DNA of 64,000 nt from Gordonia spumicola (GCF_009932475.1 NZ_BJOV01000003.1:744001-808000); one strand, 5' to 3'; shown: positions 1-9,518, counted from the first letter of the stretch. A program made the numbers and translations. The notes: a model not told the origin generated them from the letters alone.

Positions 1-17
1 GACCCACACCGAGCCGC

Positions 18-773
18 TCACAAGCGGCCGCCCGGGATGTGGGTCATCTTCTCCAGCGGTCGCACATCATCTTTGTCCCAGGGGACCTCCCAGCCCGCCG
101 CTTCGGCGATGGCCGCGATCAGTCCACCGGTGAAACCCCAGATCAGCATGCCGTCGTACATGAACGCGGGACCGCGGTACACGTTTCCGCCCATGAACGA
201 CCGGCTGACCTGGAATCGGTTCGCCGGGCTGAGGAGTTCCCGCAGGTTGACGCGCGTCACGCGAGCCGTCTCCCCCTCGTCGACCACGCGGACCGGCGTA
301 GGCGACGACCAGTGCGCCAGTACCGGCGTCACCTGGAAACCGGACGGGACGGGAAATGTCGGCAGTGCCGCGAGGACGTCCACGCCCTGCGGGATCAGCC
401 CGGTCTCCTCGTTGGCCTCGCGCATCGCGGTGCCGACGGGGAACTGGTCCCCCGGGTCGCGGCTGCCGCCGGGGAACGCGATCTGGCCGCTGTGCGTGCG
501 CAGGGTGGCCGCGCGCTCGGTCAGGAGGACGTCGGCGTCCGCGGGCACCCCGCCCGGATGGTCGGCGGCGGCGTCGAACGACCCGCCGAACAGCACGAGC
601 ACCGACGCCGCGCGCGATCCGCGGAGCGCACCCACCCACTTCGACCGGTCCCCGCCGCGATTGAGGACCTTCTCGTTGACGACGCCGACGTCGTCGGTCA
701 CCGCACGCATCCACTCCGGGATCAGCGCGCGGTCGACGAGCGCGCCGGGCGAGTAGTCGAGTTCGCGGCTCAT
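18..773 (-). CDS. NUDIX hydrolase, CoA-pyrophosphatase type
   Basis: This 251-aa protein is a NUDIX hydrolase that probably cleaves the pyrophosphate bond of coenzyme A or related nucleotides in the cytoplasm. The CoAse signature is visible: RTHSGQIAFPGG (residues 92-103) leads into the NUDIX box, with PGGSRDPGD followed by MREANEETGL (117-126). The first acidic NUDIX position is D rather than E, as is usual in this subfamily. It matches the position of M. tuberculosis Rv3672c. Its ATG overlaps the stop of the upstream tlpA-like gene by four bases (ATGA), so it is the last gene of an nth/tlpA/NUDIX operon. The substrate is inferred from the family only. Confidence 0.88.
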   Translation of the reverse strand: MSRELDYSPGALVDRALIPEWMRAVTDDVGVVNEKVLNRGGDRSKWVGALRGSRAASVLVLFGGSFDAAADHPGGVPADADVLLTERAATLRTHSGQIAFPGGSRDPGDQFPVGTAMREANEETGLIPQGVDVLAALPTFPVPSGFQVTPVLAHWSSPTPVRVVDEGETARVTRVNLRELLSPANRFQVSRSFMGGNVYRGPAFMYDGMLIWGFTGGLIAAIAEAAGWEVPWDKDDVRPLEKMTHIPGGRL

Positions 774-1459
774 AGGGTCACTCCCAGGTTGTCGCGGACC
801 GCTGCGGTCAGGTCCTCGTACGTGTCGAACACGCGCGGCAGGACCGCGGCGACGGTCCCGTCTGCGCGGACGAACACCGTCGACGGGAACACGCGCGGCG
901 CGCCGACGGCTTCCGCGATGGAACCGCGGGGATCGGTGACGACCGGCATGTGCACTCCGACCTCCTGGAGGAACTTGAGCACGAAGTACGGCTTGTCGCC
1001 GCCCTCACGCGCGTGAACGGCGAGAACGTTCAGCGTGCCACCGGAGTCTGTGGACAGTCTGTCGAACAGTGGAAGCTCGCGCCTGCACGGCAGGCACCAC
1101 ACCGCCCACATGTTGATGACCAGTGGTTTCCCCGCGGTCGCCGCGCCGACGTCGATCGTCGACCCGTCAGCCATGCAGGGCGCCGTCACTCCCGCGAGGA
1201 CACCGGTCGCCCGCGCACCGGAGGGGGTGGGGCACGGTGTCAGCGCGGCGTCGCGGCGAGCCGCGTCGATCTCACTCTGCGCGACGGTCTGATCGGTGAC
1301 CCCGGACGTCGGCCCCGTCGGCGCGGACGCGGGCTCCGGATCGTCGGACCCGCGCGGCCACAGCGCGACGACGAGCGCGATCGTCACGATCACGAACGCG
1401 ATCATCGCGCGCATGCCGGGCAGCGCGAACGTCTTCTTGACGGTGTCGAGCCCGCTCAT
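770..1459 (-). CDS. Membrane-anchored TlpA/ResA-like thiol-disulfide oxidoreductase
   Basis: This 229-aa protein has one N-terminal membrane segment (about residues 17-35), a short Pro/Ser/Thr linker, and a thioredoxin fold facing outside. The redox motif is WCLPC (121-125), inside the typical [16 protein letters not shown] stretch, and a cis-Pro region lies near VFPST (190-194). Two further cysteines, in TPCPTP and APCMAD, lie before the fold. Such proteins reduce or isomerise disulfides in exported proteins or act in cytochrome c maturation. It corresponds to Rv3673c. ATG was chosen because it makes four-base ATGA overlaps with nth upstream and the NUDIX gene downstream. The redox partner is unknown. 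Confidence 0.85.
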   Translation of the reverse strand: MSGLDTVKKTFALPGMRAMIAFVIVTIALVVALWPRGSDDPEPASAPTGPTSGVTDQTVAQSEIDAARRDAALTPCPTPSGARATGVLAGVTAPCMADGSTIDVGAATAGKPLVINMWAVWCLPCRRELPLFDRLSTDSGGTLNVLAVHAREGGDKPYFVLKFLQEVGVHMPVVTDPRGSIAEAVGAPRVFPSTVFVRADGTVAAVLPRVFDTYEDLTAAVRDNLGVTL

Positions 1460-2196
1460 CCGACGATCCCCGCCAGTGCCAGCAGGTGCTCGGTCTCCGG
1501 GCCCTTCACCAGGCTCGCCGCCTTGCCGGGATCCGTCGGACCTTCGCCGTACGACGGGCAGTCCTTCGCGAGGACGCAGATCCCGCACGCGGGCGTCCGG
1601 GCATGGCAGACGCGACGTCCGTGGAAGATGATCCGATGCGACAGGTCGGTCCACTCCTTGCGCGGAATCAACTCGCCGACGACCTTCTCGACTTTCACCG
1701 GATCGGTCTCCCGCGTCCAGTCCCAGCGCCGCACGAGACGTCCGAAGTGTGTGTCGACGGTGATTCCGGGCACGCCGAATGCGTTGCCCAGCACCACATT
1801 CGCTGTCTTGCGTCCGAATCCGGGGAGAGTGACGAGTTCCTTGAGCGTGCCGGGGACCCGGCCGTCGAACCGTTCGACGAGCGCCTGTCCGAGACCCTGG
1901 ATCGAGTTCGCCTTGTTTCGGTAGAAGCCGGTCGGGCGGATCATCTCCTCCAATTCGACGCGGTCCGCGCTCGCGTAGGCGAACGCGTCCGGGTACCGCT
2001 CGAACAGGGCAGGCGTCACCTGGTTGACGCGGACGTCGGTGCACTGCGCGGACAGGATCGTCGCCACCGACAGCTCCAGGGGCGTCGTGAAGTCGAGCTC
2101 GCAGTACACGTGCGGAAACGCCGTCTGCAGGGTCCTGTTCATCCGACGGGCGCGTCGGACCAGGCCCAGCGGGGTCTCCGGCTTACGTCTGCTCAC
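1456..2196 (-). CDS. nth: Endonuclease III
   Basis: This DNA glycosylase/AP lyase removes oxidised pyrimidines in base-excision repair. With the GTG start at 2196 it has 246 aa. Visible elements are the helix-hairpin-helix LPGFGRKTA (124-132, catalytic Lys130), the catalytic Asp in TVDTHFGR (Asp148), and the 4Fe-4S cysteines in the C-x6-C-x2-C-x5-C pattern (Cys197, 204, 207, 213). The open frame extends further upstream, but similarity to mycobacterial Nth begins at about [10 protein letters not shown]. The GTG at 2196 keeps that helix, while ATG at 2142 would cut it. It is the first gene of the minus-strand operon with the TlpA-like and NUDIX genes. Confidence 0.93.
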   Translation of the reverse strand: MSRRKPETPLGLVRRARRMNRTLQTAFPHVYCELDFTTPLELSVATILSAQCTDVRVNQVTPALFERYPDAFAYASADRVELEEMIRPTGFYRNKANSIQGLGQALVERFDGRVPGTLKELVTLPGFGRKTANVVLGNAFGVPGITVDTHFGRLVRRWDWTRETDPVKVEKVVGELIPRKEWTDLSHRIIFHGRRVCHARTPACGICVLAKDCPSYGEGPTDPGKAASLVKGPETEHLLALAGIVG

Positions 2197-2323
2197 AACA
2201 GTCCAGGTTAGCGGCCCCCGCGTCGTCACCCCGCCACGAGACTCGGCGACGATGCGGTAACAACTCGGTGACGACCTCCGTTCTGGTTTCCAGCTGCGCC
2301 GACGGTGGTGTTGACTTGCCTCC

Positions 2324-2593
2324 ATGCAAGGACTGGCAGCGCTCCTCTTCCCTCCCGTGCTCATGCTGTTCGCACTGGCGATGGAGCGCGTCCAGAACGG
2401 TCTCGACCGGCTCTCGGTCGGCCGCGCCCACGTCGAGGAGTTCCTCGAGACGGCGGACGAGACCGACGTCGGCAATCTCGCCAAGGACGGTATGCCCGCC
2501 GCGCTCGACGAACTGCGCCTGCGCCGCGACAACGATCTCTGCGGTGATCCCGTGCTGCCCATCGAGCCGGAATCGCGGACCCGAGCCAGCTGA
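2324..2593 (+). CDS. Small conserved membrane-anchored protein (Rv3675 position)
   Basis: This 89-aa protein starts with a hydrophobic helix ([20 protein letters not shown], residues 4-23), probably a single membrane anchor. An acidic, charged cytoplasmic tail with no recognised domain follows. It sits divergently from nth and just upstream of crp on the same strand, which is the place and rough type of Rv3675. No strong ribosome binding site is visible before the ATG. The function is unknown, and the call rests on synteny, membrane character and codon use. Confidence 0.6.
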   Translation: MQGLAALLFPPVLMLFALAMERVQNGLDRLSVGRAHVEEFLETADETDVGNLAKDGMPAALDELRLRRDNDLCGDPVLPIEPESRTRAS

Positions 2594-2727
2594 TTCACGT
2601 AAGTCCACTTTCGGGATATTTCGCCCGACTGTGACCGCCTCGTACACGCGTGATCAATTCAACAACTATGATTTTCCCCGTAGTGTTGAACTTCGAGCGC
2701 ACGTTCGGAATAAGAGAGGTTCTTTAG

Positions 2728-3402
2728 GTGGAAGAGATACTCGCCAGGGCAGGTATTTTCCAGGGGGTCGAGCCCACAGCCGTCGCTGCACTCTCCAAGG
2801 AGTTGCAGCCGCTCGAGTTCCCGCGTGGACATGTGATCTTCCACGAGGGTGAGCCGGGCGACCGCCTGTACATCATCCTCACCGGCAAGGTGAAGCTCGG
2901 GCGTCGTTCGCCCGACGGTCGCGAGAACCTGCTGACGATCATGGGCCCGTCGGACATGTTCGGCGAGCTGTCGATCTTCGATCCCGGCCCCCGCACGTCG
3001 TCGGCGACGACGGTGACCGAGGTCCGCGCCGTGTCGATGGACCGCGACGCACTCCGGAAGTGGATCAAGGACCGTCCCGAGATCGCCGAGCAGTTGCTCC
3101 GCGTCCTGGCGCGTCGCCTGCGTCGCACCAACAACAACCTCGCGGACCTCATCTTTACCGACGTCCCCGGCCGCGTCGCCAAGCAGCTGCTGCAGCTGGC
3201 TCAGCGTTTCGGCACGCAGGAGGGCGGCGCGCTCCGCGTGACGCACGATCTGACGCAGGAAGAGATCGCGCAGCTCGTCGGCGCATCCCGCGAGACGGTG
3301 AACAAGGCTCTCGCCGACTTCGCTCAGCGCGGTTGGCTGCGTCTGGAGGGCAAGAGCGTCCTCATCGCCGACTCCGAGCGCCTCGCACGCCGCGCTCGCT
3401 GA
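2728..3402 (+). CDS. crp: Crp/Fnr-family cAMP receptor protein
   Basis: This 224-aa global transcription regulator is almost identical in layout to M. tuberculosis Crp (Rv3676). The N-terminal cyclic-nucleotide-binding domain (about 10-120) contains [20 protein letters not shown], the phosphate-binding cassette. A dimerisation helix with [15 protein letters not shown] follows, and the C-terminal winged helix has the recognition region [20 protein letters not shown] (about 172-191). The start is GTG at 2728, preceded by AGAGAGG about ten bases upstream. It is transcribed alone and ends at a strong hairpin shared with the convergent MBL gene. It probably responds to cAMP and controls carbon and persistence genes. 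Confidence 0.96.
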   Translation: MEEILARAGIFQGVEPTAVAALSKELQPLEFPRGHVIFHEGEPGDRLYIILTGKVKLGRRSPDGRENLLTIMGPSDMFGELSIFDPGPRTSSATTVTEVRAVSMDRDALRKWIKDRPEIAEQLLRVLARRLRRTNNNLADLIFTDVPGRVAKQLLQLAQRFGTQEGGALRVTHDLTQEEIAQLVGASRETVNKALADFAQRGWLRLEGKSVLIADSERLARRAR

Positions 3403-3423
3403 CGCGAGCCGGTCCCACACCGC

Positions 3424-3540
3424 TCCTTGAGCGAGCTTGCGAGTCTCGAAAGGCCTGGTCCCGGACACACCTCCGGGACCAGGCCTTCGTCGTCAGAACC
3501 TTTCGACTCGCGAGCTCGCTCAAGGAACGGGCGGGGCGCT
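3424..3540. terminator. Bidirectional hairpin terminator inside a larger inverted repeat
   Basis: A perfect 16-bp stem (3450-3465 with 3472-3487, six-base loop) lies between the convergent crp and MBL genes. It is flanked by an outer imperfect inverted repeat of CCTTGAGCGAGC type (about 3424-3448, and 3497-3526 in the opposite orientation). The inner stem should end transcription from both sides. The outer arms belong to a dispersed repeat whose fragments recur elsewhere in the window. Confidence 0.8.
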
Positions 3541-3558
3541 AGCTCAAGGAACGGGGCG

Positions 3559-4365
3559 TCAGAGGGTGCGCAGGTATTCCAGCTGCGTCTTGACCGACAT
3601 CTTGGCGGCGGGCCAGAGCTTCTCGTCGACGTCGGCGTAGACCTTCTTCACGACCTTCATCGGCTTCGCGTCGTGAGCGGACACGCCGAGGGAGTCGAGC
3701 GCCGCGCGGATCTGATCGAGCCGCTCCTCCCGATGCTGCTTGTAGAACCGGGCCACCGGGCCGAGGGCCGCATGGTCGGGCCCGTGACCGGGCAGCATCA
3801 CGGCGTCGGACGCGTCGACGATCAGCCGGTTCAGGGAGTTGAAGTAGTCGGCGAGCGTCCCGTCCCGCGGATCGAGGACGGTGGTGCCGTGACCGAGAAC
3901 GGTGTCGCCGGTCAGGATCGCCGTCACCCCGTCGTGTTCGACGAGGAAGCTCGTCGAGTCTGCGGTGTGGCCCGGCGTGTGCACGACGGCGATCCGCAGG
4001 CCCGCGGCCTCGATCACTTCCCGGTCCCGCAGTCGCGGGGCGCCTTTCGAGTACTCGTCGGAGTACGCGCGCGTCGGCGCCCCGGTCATCGTCCGGAATC
4101 GCTTCAACGCACCGACATGATCGTGATGACGGTGCGTGAACAGCGTCAGCTCGACGTCTCCGGCGACGTCCACGACCGTCCGCAGATGCTCGCGGTGCTT
4201 CTTGGGACCGGGATCGACGACGACGGACGTCGCCGATCCGGGAGCGCGCAGGATCCACGTGTTGGTTCCGTCGAGCTCCATGAGTCCGGGATTGCGGCAC
4301 AGCACCACCGACGCGAAAGGCGTCACCTCGCGGACCGTGTCGTAGGCGGGATGCACCACGGTCAT
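3559..4365 (-). CDS. MBL-fold metallo-hydrolase (Rv3677c-like)
   Basis: This 268-aa metallo-beta-lactamase-fold hydrolase has the zinc motif HRHHDH (78-83), a downstream HTPGHT histidine motif, the GDTVLGHGT aspartate and the final LPGHGPDHA histidine. The layout resembles glyoxalase II and the LACTB2-type RNA endonucleases, but the substrate cannot be read from sequence. It matches Rv3677c by position. It lies four bases downstream of the RidA-family gene and is probably co-transcribed with it and the DUF4177 gene. Confidence 0.85.
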   Translation of the reverse strand: MTVVHPAYDTVREVTPFASVVLCRNPGLMELDGTNTWILRAPGSATSVVVDPGPKKHREHLRTVVDVAGDVELTLFTHRHHDHVGALKRFRTMTGAPTRAYSDEYSKGAPRLRDREVIEAAGLRIAVVHTPGHTADSTSFLVEHDGVTAILTGDTVLGHGTTVLDPRDGTLADYFNSLNRLIVDASDAVMLPGHGPDHAALGPVARFYKQHREERLDQIRAALDSLGVSAHDAKPMKVVKKVYADVDEKLWPAAKMSVKTQLEYLRTL

Positions 4366-4369
4366 GACG

Positions 4370-4840
4370 TCAGCGCACCTGGACGATCAGTTCCACCTCG
4401 ACCGGCGCGCCGAGCGGAAGCTCCGCGACGCCGACGGCCGACCGCGCGTGGACGCCCGCGTCGCCGAACACCTCGCCGATCAGGTCGGACGCGCCGTTGA
4501 TGACGCCGGGCTGGCCGGTGAAACCGTTCGCCGACGCGACGAAGCCGACGACCTTGACCACCCGCACCACGTTGTCGACGCCCGCGACCGAGTCGACGGC
4601 GGCGAGCGCGTTCAGCGCGCACTGGCGGGCCGCGGCGTTGGCCTGCTCGGGGCGGACCACGCCCTCCGCGCCCTCGGACACCTTGCCGACCACGTCGAGC
4701 TTCCCGTCGACGACGGGCAGTTGACCGGACGTGTAGACGAGGTCGCCGACCCGCAGAGCGGGGGTGTAGCTGCCGACCGGTGCGACCACCGGAGGCAGGG
4801 TGATGCCGAGTTCGGCGAGACGATCGCTCCACTGACCCAT
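4370..4840 (-). CDS. RidA/YjgF/YER057c/UK114-family protein
   Basis: This 156-aa member of the RidA superfamily corresponds to Rv3678c. RidA proteins form trimers and hydrolyse reactive enamine/imine intermediates from PLP enzymes, or carry out related small-molecule reactions. The YTSGQLPVVDG strand, the NALAAVDSVAG helix and the terminal APVEVELIVQV strand are typical. The family's catalytic Arg near the C-terminus is not at its canonical place, so imine deaminase activity is uncertain. ATG at 4840 was chosen because it follows the DUF4177 gene by five bases. The longer open frame has no support. Confidence 0.82.
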   Translation of the reverse strand: MGQWSDRLAELGITLPPVVAPVGSYTPALRVGDLVYTSGQLPVVDGKLDVVGKVSEGAEGVVRPEQANAAARQCALNALAAVDSVAGVDNVVRVVKVVGFVASANGFTGQPGVINGASDLIGEVFGDAGVHARSAVGVAELPLGAPVEVELIVQVR

Positions 4841-4845
4841 GACGA

Positions 4846-5010
4846 TCAGCCCTTCGGACGCTTCAGGTAGGCGACGTGCTGCTCGCCGGTGGGGCCGGGC
4901 AGGACGCTGACCAACTCCCATCCGTCCGCTCCCCACTGGTCGAGGATCTGCTTGGTCGCATGCGTGAGCAGCGGAACGGTGACGTATTCCCAGGCGATAG
5001 GTGTGCTCAT
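4846..5010 (-). CDS. Short DUF4177-like protein (Rv3678A homologue)
   Basis: This 54-aa gene is easy to miss because of its length. Translation from ATG at 5010 gives MSTPIAWEYVTVPLL, then TKQILDQWGADGWELVSVLP and a terminal HVAYLKRPKG. The WEYV, GADGWELV and FK/LKRP pattern is that of DUF4177, and the same small gene lies at this spot in M. tuberculosis (Rv3678A). It is upstream of, and five bases from, the RidA-family gene in a three-gene minus-strand operon. No biochemical role is known for the family. Confidence 0.85.
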   Translation of the reverse strand: MSTPIAWEYVTVPLLTHATKQILDQWGADGWELVSVLPGPTGEQHVAYLKRPKG

Positions 5011-5068
5011 GACGCTCACCTTATCGGTTAGCGAACAGCTCCGTCGCCACGGTCGATAAGGTGATCGG

Positions 5069-6088
5069 GTGGTCGAGAATCAGATGACGGACGACGCGGA
5101 CACCGTGTGGCCGCCCGCGGCACGCGACGCCAGGCTGCATTTCGTGTCCGGCAAGGGCGGCACCGGTAAGACCACGGTCGCCGCCGCGCTGGCGTTGGCG
5201 TTGGCAGCCAAGGGACAGCGGGTGCTGCTCGTGGAGTGCGAGGAACGCCAGGGCATCGCGCAGCTCTTCGACAGCCAGCCCCTTCCGCCGGTCGACACGC
5301 AGGTCGCCTCGCTCGAGGGCGGCGGCTCCGTGTGGGGTCTCGCCCTGCAGATCGAGTACGCGCTCCTGGAGTACCTCGACATGTTCTACAACCTCGGCTT
5401 CGCCGGACGAGCGATCAAGCGGGTCGGGGCCATCGACTTCGTGACGACGGTCGCGCCGGGCCTTCGCGACGTCGTCATCACCGGCAAGATCAAGGAACGC
5501 GTGATCGCCGTCGACAAGAAGGGGCACCGACTGTACGACTCGATCGTCGTCGACTCCCCGCCCACCGGCCGCATCGGCAACTTCCTCGACGTGACGTCGG
5601 CGATGGCCGACCTCGCCAAGACCGGCCCCATCCGCAATCAGAGCGACGGCGTCGTCAAGCTGCTGCACTCGGCGGACACGTCGGTCCACCTGTGCACGCT
5701 GCTCGAGGCGATGCCGATCCAGGAGACGATCGAGGCCGTCGACGAACTCAGGGCCAAGGGACTGCCTGTCGGGTCGATCCTGGTCAACCGGGTGGAGCCG
5801 GCACACCTTCCGGAGGATCAGCTCGACGACATCGCCGAGGGATCCGTCGACGCGGACCGCGTGCGCGCCGCACTCGCCGACACCGGTGTGACCGTCGACG
5901 ACGCCGACCTGGCCGGGCTCCTCACCGAGACCATCCAGTACGCGGCCCGGCTGCAGGCGCAGCACGTGGCGCGCGCCGAACTCGACGGGATCGACGTCCC
6001 CCAGATCGAACTTCCCACCGTCGAGCAGGGCGTCGATCTCGGCGGCCTCTACGAACTCGCCGACGTCTTGAAGAAAGCGGGAGTCTGA
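5069..6088 (+). CDS. ArsA/Get3-like ATPase, first of a pair (Rv3679-like)
   Basis: This 339-aa cytoplasmic ATPase of the ArsA/Get3 (deviant Walker A) class carries GKGGTGKTT at 28-36 and the switch II region [10 protein letters not shown]. The GTG start at 5069 follows the divergent DUF4177 operon. It is the partner of the next gene, with the stop and ATG overlapping (TGATG). In mycobacteria this pair (Rv3679/Rv3680, known as BagA/BagB in the literature) forms a complex linked to tolerance of nitric oxide, glycerol-derived stress and antibiotics. No arsenic genes are nearby, so a role in arsenite export is unlikely. Confidence 0.88.
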   Translation: MVENQMTDDADTVWPPAARDARLHFVSGKGGTGKTTVAAALALALAAKGQRVLLVECEERQGIAQLFDSQPLPPVDTQVASLEGGGSVWGLALQIEYALLEYLDMFYNLGFAGRAIKRVGAIDFVTTVAPGLRDVVITGKIKERVIAVDKKGHRLYDSIVVDSPPTGRIGNFLDVTSAMADLAKTGPIRNQSDGVVKLLHSADTSVHLCTLLEAMPIQETIEAVDELRAKGLPVGSILVNRVEPAHLPEDQLDDIAEGSVDADRVRAALADTGVTVDDADLAGLLTETIQYAARLQAQHVARAELDGIDVPQIELPTVEQGVDLGGLYELADVLKKAGV

Positions 6089-7185
6089 TGCCCGACCTGA
6101 AGATGGGCGCGGTGCTCACCGATCCGAACACGCGCGTGGTGATCTGCTGCGGCTCCGGCGGCGTCGGCAAGACGACGACCGCGGCGGCGATGGCGTTGCA
6201 CGCGGCCGAGCAGGGCCGCAAGGTCGCGGTGCTGACGATCGACCCGGCGCGTCGCCTGGCGCAGTCGTTGGGCGTGAGCGAACTGACGAACGAGCCGCAG
6301 CCGGTCCCCGTGTCGGACGACTCGAAGGGCACCTTGGACGCGATGATGCTCGACATGCGTCGCACCTTCGACGACATGGTGGTGGAGCACTCGACGCCGG
6401 AACGCGCCGAGGCCATCATGAACAACAGCTTCTACCAGACCGTCGCGTCGTCGTTCTCCGGCACGCAGGAGTACATGGCGATGGAGAAGCTCGGCCGCCT
6501 CCTCGACGAGAACCGGTGGGATCTGATCGTCGTCGACACTCCCCCGTCGCGCAACGCCCTCGACTTCCTCGACGCCCCGAAGCGTCTCAGCTCGTTCCTG
6601 TCCGGCCGACTGATGAAGATGCTCGTCGGCGGCGGCCGGGGCGTCGGACGCGTGGTGACCGGGGCGATGAGCATGGCGATGCGCGGCATCTCGACGATCG
6701 TCGGAGGCGACATCCTGCGCGACGTCGCCATGTTCGTCCAGTCGCTCGACTCGATGTTCGGCGGCTTCTCCGAACGCGCGGAACGCACGTACGACCTGCT
6801 CAAGCGGCCCGGCACGCAGTTCGTCGTCGTCGCTGCCCCCGAGCCGGACGCGCTGCGGGAGGCGTCGTTCTTCGTCGACCGCCTGTCGAAGGACACGATG
6901 CCGCTGGCGGGCCTCATCGCCAACCGCACACACCCGAACCTGACGTCGCTGTCGACGCCCGCCACCGCCGCCGCGCTGGAGAAGGTCGACGACGATCTGA
7001 CGCGTGGCGTCCTGCAGGTGCATGTGGATCGCGCCGCCACCGCCAAGCGGGAACTGCACCTGCTGCAGCGGTTCACCGCATCGCATCCGAGCGTGCCGAT
7101 CGTCGGCGTGCCCGCGCTGCCGTTCGAGGTCGCCGACTCGGACGCGCTGCGGGCGGTCGCCGAACAGATAGTCAGTCGCGGTTGA
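6088..7185 (+). CDS. ArsA/Get3-like ATPase, second of a pair (Rv3680-like)
   Basis: This 365-aa ATPase has the deviant Walker [10 protein letters not shown] at 22-30 and a second ATPase motif in [19 protein letters not shown]. The C-terminal part contains a long amphipathic segment with [18 protein letters not shown], resembling membrane or client-binding helices. ATG at 6088 shares one base with the stop of the first ArsA-like gene. The much longer open frame upstream is a shadow of that gene. The two products probably act as a heteromeric ATPase. Confidence 0.88.
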   Translation: MPDLKMGAVLTDPNTRVVICCGSGGVGKTTTAAAMALHAAEQGRKVAVLTIDPARRLAQSLGVSELTNEPQPVPVSDDSKGTLDAMMLDMRRTFDDMVVEHSTPERAEAIMNNSFYQTVASSFSGTQEYMAMEKLGRLLDENRWDLIVVDTPPSRNALDFLDAPKRLSSFLSGRLMKMLVGGGRGVGRVVTGAMSMAMRGISTIVGGDILRDVAMFVQSLDSMFGGFSERAERTYDLLKRPGTQFVVVAAPEPDALREASFFVDRLSKDTMPLAGLIANRTHPNLTSLSTPATAAALEKVDDDLTRGVLQVHVDRAATAKRELHLLQRFTASHPSVPIVGVPALPFEVADSDALRAVAEQIVSRG

Positions 7186-7189
7186 CCTC

Positions 7190-7873
7190 ATGAACAGCTT
7201 CTTCGACCCTCGCGGCCTGCTCGAGTCGGCGGTCTCGGTCGGACGCACCGCGCTCAGCGTCGCCGAGTGGACCGAGGAGCAGCTGTTGTCGTTGGCGCGG
7301 GCGGGCCTGGACGCGATCGATCCGGCGGCGGCAGCCTCCGACGACAAGCCCGCACCGCCCGAGAAGCCCGCACCCGAGCCGGAGCCGCCGACCAGGCGGC
7401 TGACCGACAAGATGACGGGCCTGCTCGATCAGGCGCTCAATCAGGGCACCACCGCGAGCAAGCTCGAACTGTACGGTCGCATCCTCGATCAGCTCGTCGC
7501 CGATGAGGCCCGGATCGTCGGGGCGCTGTCCGACGGGGCCGCCTCGCCGTTGATCAACGTGGTCTCACGCGCGTCCACCCGCACCCCGGTGTTGGAGAAC
7601 GCCGCACTCATCGGCCGCACCGCGAACCTCGCGCTGCCCGAGATGGTGCCGGCCTATGTGACGCACCTGCTGTCGCTCGGACTCCTCGAGGTCGGCCCGG
7701 AGGACCCGGCTCTGAAGATGGACTACGAGGTCCTCGCGGCCGAGACGATGGTCCTGCGGGCCGTCAAGGCGTCGTCGGTCGGTCCCGTCGGGCCGCGCAT
7801 CGACAGGCGGACGCTACGCTTGTCGCCGCTCGGTCTCGACCTGTGGAAGACCGCCATGGCGAACGGTGACTGA
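7190..7873 (+). CDS. Abi-alpha (DUF4393)-like protein
   Basis: This 227-aa protein starts four bases after the second ArsA-like gene. Residues 1-50 are helical, a Pro/Glu-rich linker follows (about 50-70), and the C-terminal 140 residues look like the Abi-alpha/DUF4393 fold: DEARIVGALSDG, LPEMVPAYVTHLLSLGLLE and TLRLSPLGLDLW. Abi-alpha was named from a lactococcal abortive-infection protein, but the chromosomal versions have no proven phage role. Translational coupling with the ArsA pair and DUF445 suggests a shared envelope or stress job. The family call is from pattern memory. Confidence 0.6.
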   Translation: MNSFFDPRGLLESAVSVGRTALSVAEWTEEQLLSLARAGLDAIDPAAAASDDKPAPPEKPAPEPEPPTRRLTDKMTGLLDQALNQGTTASKLELYGRILDQLVADEARIVGALSDGAASPLINVVSRASTRTPVLENAALIGRTANLALPEMVPAYVTHLLSLGLLEVGPEDPALKMDYEVLAAETMVLRAVKASSVGPVGPRIDRRTLRLSPLGLDLWKTAMANGD

Positions 7874-9140
7874 CATGACGTCCCACGTGGTCGCGATTCA
7901 GACGTGGAGCGAGATCACCCACGACTTCGGCGCCAACTGGCTGATCTACCTGTCGATGCCGATCATCGCGGCGTTCGTCGGCTGGAGCACCAAACTCGTC
8001 GCGCTCGAGATGATCTTCAAACCGATCGAGTTCCGCGGCATCGGTCCGATCGGCTGGCAGGGGATCGTCCCGCGCCGAGCGGGCAAGGTCGGGTCGACGA
8101 CGATCGAACTGCTCACGTCCAATCTGTTGCGCCCCGAGGAACTGCTCGACCGGTTCGACGCTCACGAGGCCGTCGAGGCCATCCGTGAGCCGTTGACGTC
8201 GGCGATCGAGGAGATCACCCGCGACGTCGCCGAGGAGATCCGGCCTGGCCTGTGGGATTCGCTGCCGTCCGCGGCCCGCCGCGCGATCCACGCACGCATC
8301 GAACAACAGGCCCCGGTCGTCGTCGAGCATCTGCTGGACGAGATGCGTTCGGACATCTCCCGGTACATCGACCTGCAGTACCTGGCGGTCACCACCCTCG
8401 TCCGCAACAAGGAGAAGCTGAACAAGCTGCTCAAGACGGTGACGTCGGGAGCGATGAGCTTCGTCCGGCGCAGCGGCATCTATTTCGGCTTCGGCATCGG
8501 CCTCGTGCAGATGGTCGCGTGGGGACTGTTCCAGAATCCGTGGATCATGCCGATCTTCGGGTTCAGCGTCGGATTCCTCAGCGACTACATCGCGTTGAAC
8601 ATGCTGTTCCGGCCGCTGCTGCCGACGAAGTACTTCGGGTTCATCACGTTCCAGGGCCTCCTGCATGCGCAGCGTGAGCAGATCACGCGCGACTACGCGA
8701 AGATCCTCGCCGAGGACCTGTTCTCGCCGGAGAACCTCATCGAGGGCATCCTCGAGGGTCCGGGATCGGACAAACTGTTCGCCCTGGTCGCGAGGGAGAT
8801 GGAGACGGCGATCGATTCGCAGGTCTCGATCGCCAAGCCGCTGATGAGCCTCACCGTCGGCACCGCCCGCTACCGGGAGTTGAAGGACAAGGTGATCGTC
8901 GCGGTGCTCGCCCACGTGCCGGACACCCTCGCCAAGGCGAACGACTACGCGTTCGGCGTCATCGACCTCGAGAACACGATCGTCGAGAAGATGGGCGAGC
9001 TCACCGAGTCCGAGTACGAGTCGATCATGCGGCCGGTCTTCAAGGACGACGAGCCGCTGATGATCGCGATCGGAGCCGTCCTCGGCGGCCTGGTCGGCGA
9101 ACTCCAGGTTCAGATGATCGAACTGTTCGCCAATCATTGA
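7866..9140 (+). CDS. DUF445-family membrane protein
   Basis: This 424-aa protein has membrane segments near the N-terminus (about 24-45), around 206-226 and 230-255, and at the C-terminus (about 398-420). Long amphipathic helices lie between them. The spaced signature with KLVALEMIFKPIEF near the start and SDYIALNMLFRPLLP in the middle is that of DUF445 (YheB/YjiN) membrane proteins. GTG at 7866 overlaps the preceding gene by eight bases, and ATG at 7875 is the alternative. It closes the arsA-arsA-abi-DUF445 operon. Function is unknown. Confidence 0.8.
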   Translation: MTDMTSHVVAIQTWSEITHDFGANWLIYLSMPIIAAFVGWSTKLVALEMIFKPIEFRGIGPIGWQGIVPRRAGKVGSTTIELLTSNLLRPEELLDRFDAHEAVEAIREPLTSAIEEITRDVAEEIRPGLWDSLPSAARRAIHARIEQQAPVVVEHLLDEMRSDISRYIDLQYLAVTTLVRNKEKLNKLLKTVTSGAMSFVRRSGIYFGFGIGLVQMVAWGLFQNPWIMPIFGFSVGFLSDYIALNMLFRPLLPTKYFGFITFQGLLHAQREQITRDYAKILAEDLFSPENLIEGILEGPGSDKLFALVAREMETAIDSQVSIAKPLMSLTVGTARYRELKDKVIVAVLAHVPDTLAKANDYAFGVIDLENTIVEKMGELTESEYESIMRPVFKDDEPLMIAIGAVLGGLVGELQVQMIELFANH

Positions 9141-9153
9141 GCGCGAAAGCAGT

Positions 9154-9181
9154 CGAGCCCGACGAGGATTCGTCGGGCTCG
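9154..9181. terminator. Rho-independent-type hairpin
   Basis: A perfect 12-bp stem (9154-9165 with 9170-9181) and a four-base loop lie between the convergent DUF445 gene and whiB4. It is placed to end both transcripts. Confidence 0.8.
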
Positions 9182-9188
9182 TTCGCGT

Positions 9189-9518
9189 TCAGTTCTTGTC
9201 GGGGACCGCGCCGATGCGCTGACGGCGGCGTTGGGCTTCGAAGAAGGCCGCCCAGGAGGTGACCTCGGGATGCTGGCGGAGGAGAGCCCGACGCTGGCGC
9301 TCGGTCATTCCGCCCCACACGCCGAACTCGACGCGGTTGTCGAGTGCGTCGGCGCCACACTCCATCTGGACCGGGCAGTGCCGACAGATGGTGGCCGCTT
9401 TACGCTGGGCCGCCCCTCGAACGAAGAGGTCGTCCGGGTCGCCGCCGCGGCAGCGTGCCTGCGACACCCAGGTAAGGCGTGTTTCCGATTCTCCGGAGGA
9501 CAACGGCGCCAAAGTCAT
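9189..9518 (-). CDS. whiB4: WhiB4-like iron-sulfur redox regulator
   Basis: With ATG at 9518 this is a 109-aa Wbl protein. The four cluster cysteines are Cys23, Cys45, Cys48 and Cys54 (C-x2-C-x5-C spacing in CRHCPVQMEC). The family turn GVWGG is at 66-70, followed by TERQRRALLRQHPEV. Sequence and place (between Rv3680-like genes and ponA2) identify it as WhiB4, an O2/NO-sensitive 4Fe-4S protein that in M. tuberculosis controls oxidative-stress genes. The upstream ATG at 9575 is open, but the 9518 start has a good AGGTGGG site about ten bases before it. Confidence 0.92.
   Translation of the reverse strand: MTLAPLSSGESETRLTWVSQARCRGGDPDDLFVRGAAQRKAATICRHCPVQMECGADALDNRVEFGVWGGMTERQRRALLRQHPEVTSWAAFFEAQRRRQRIGAVPDKN

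Noticed and set aside
2630..2650. TGTGACCGCCTCGTACACG before crp as a Crp autoregulation site
   Set aside because: Only one half-site (TGTGA) fits. The second half is off in both sequence and spacing, so it was not listed as a site.
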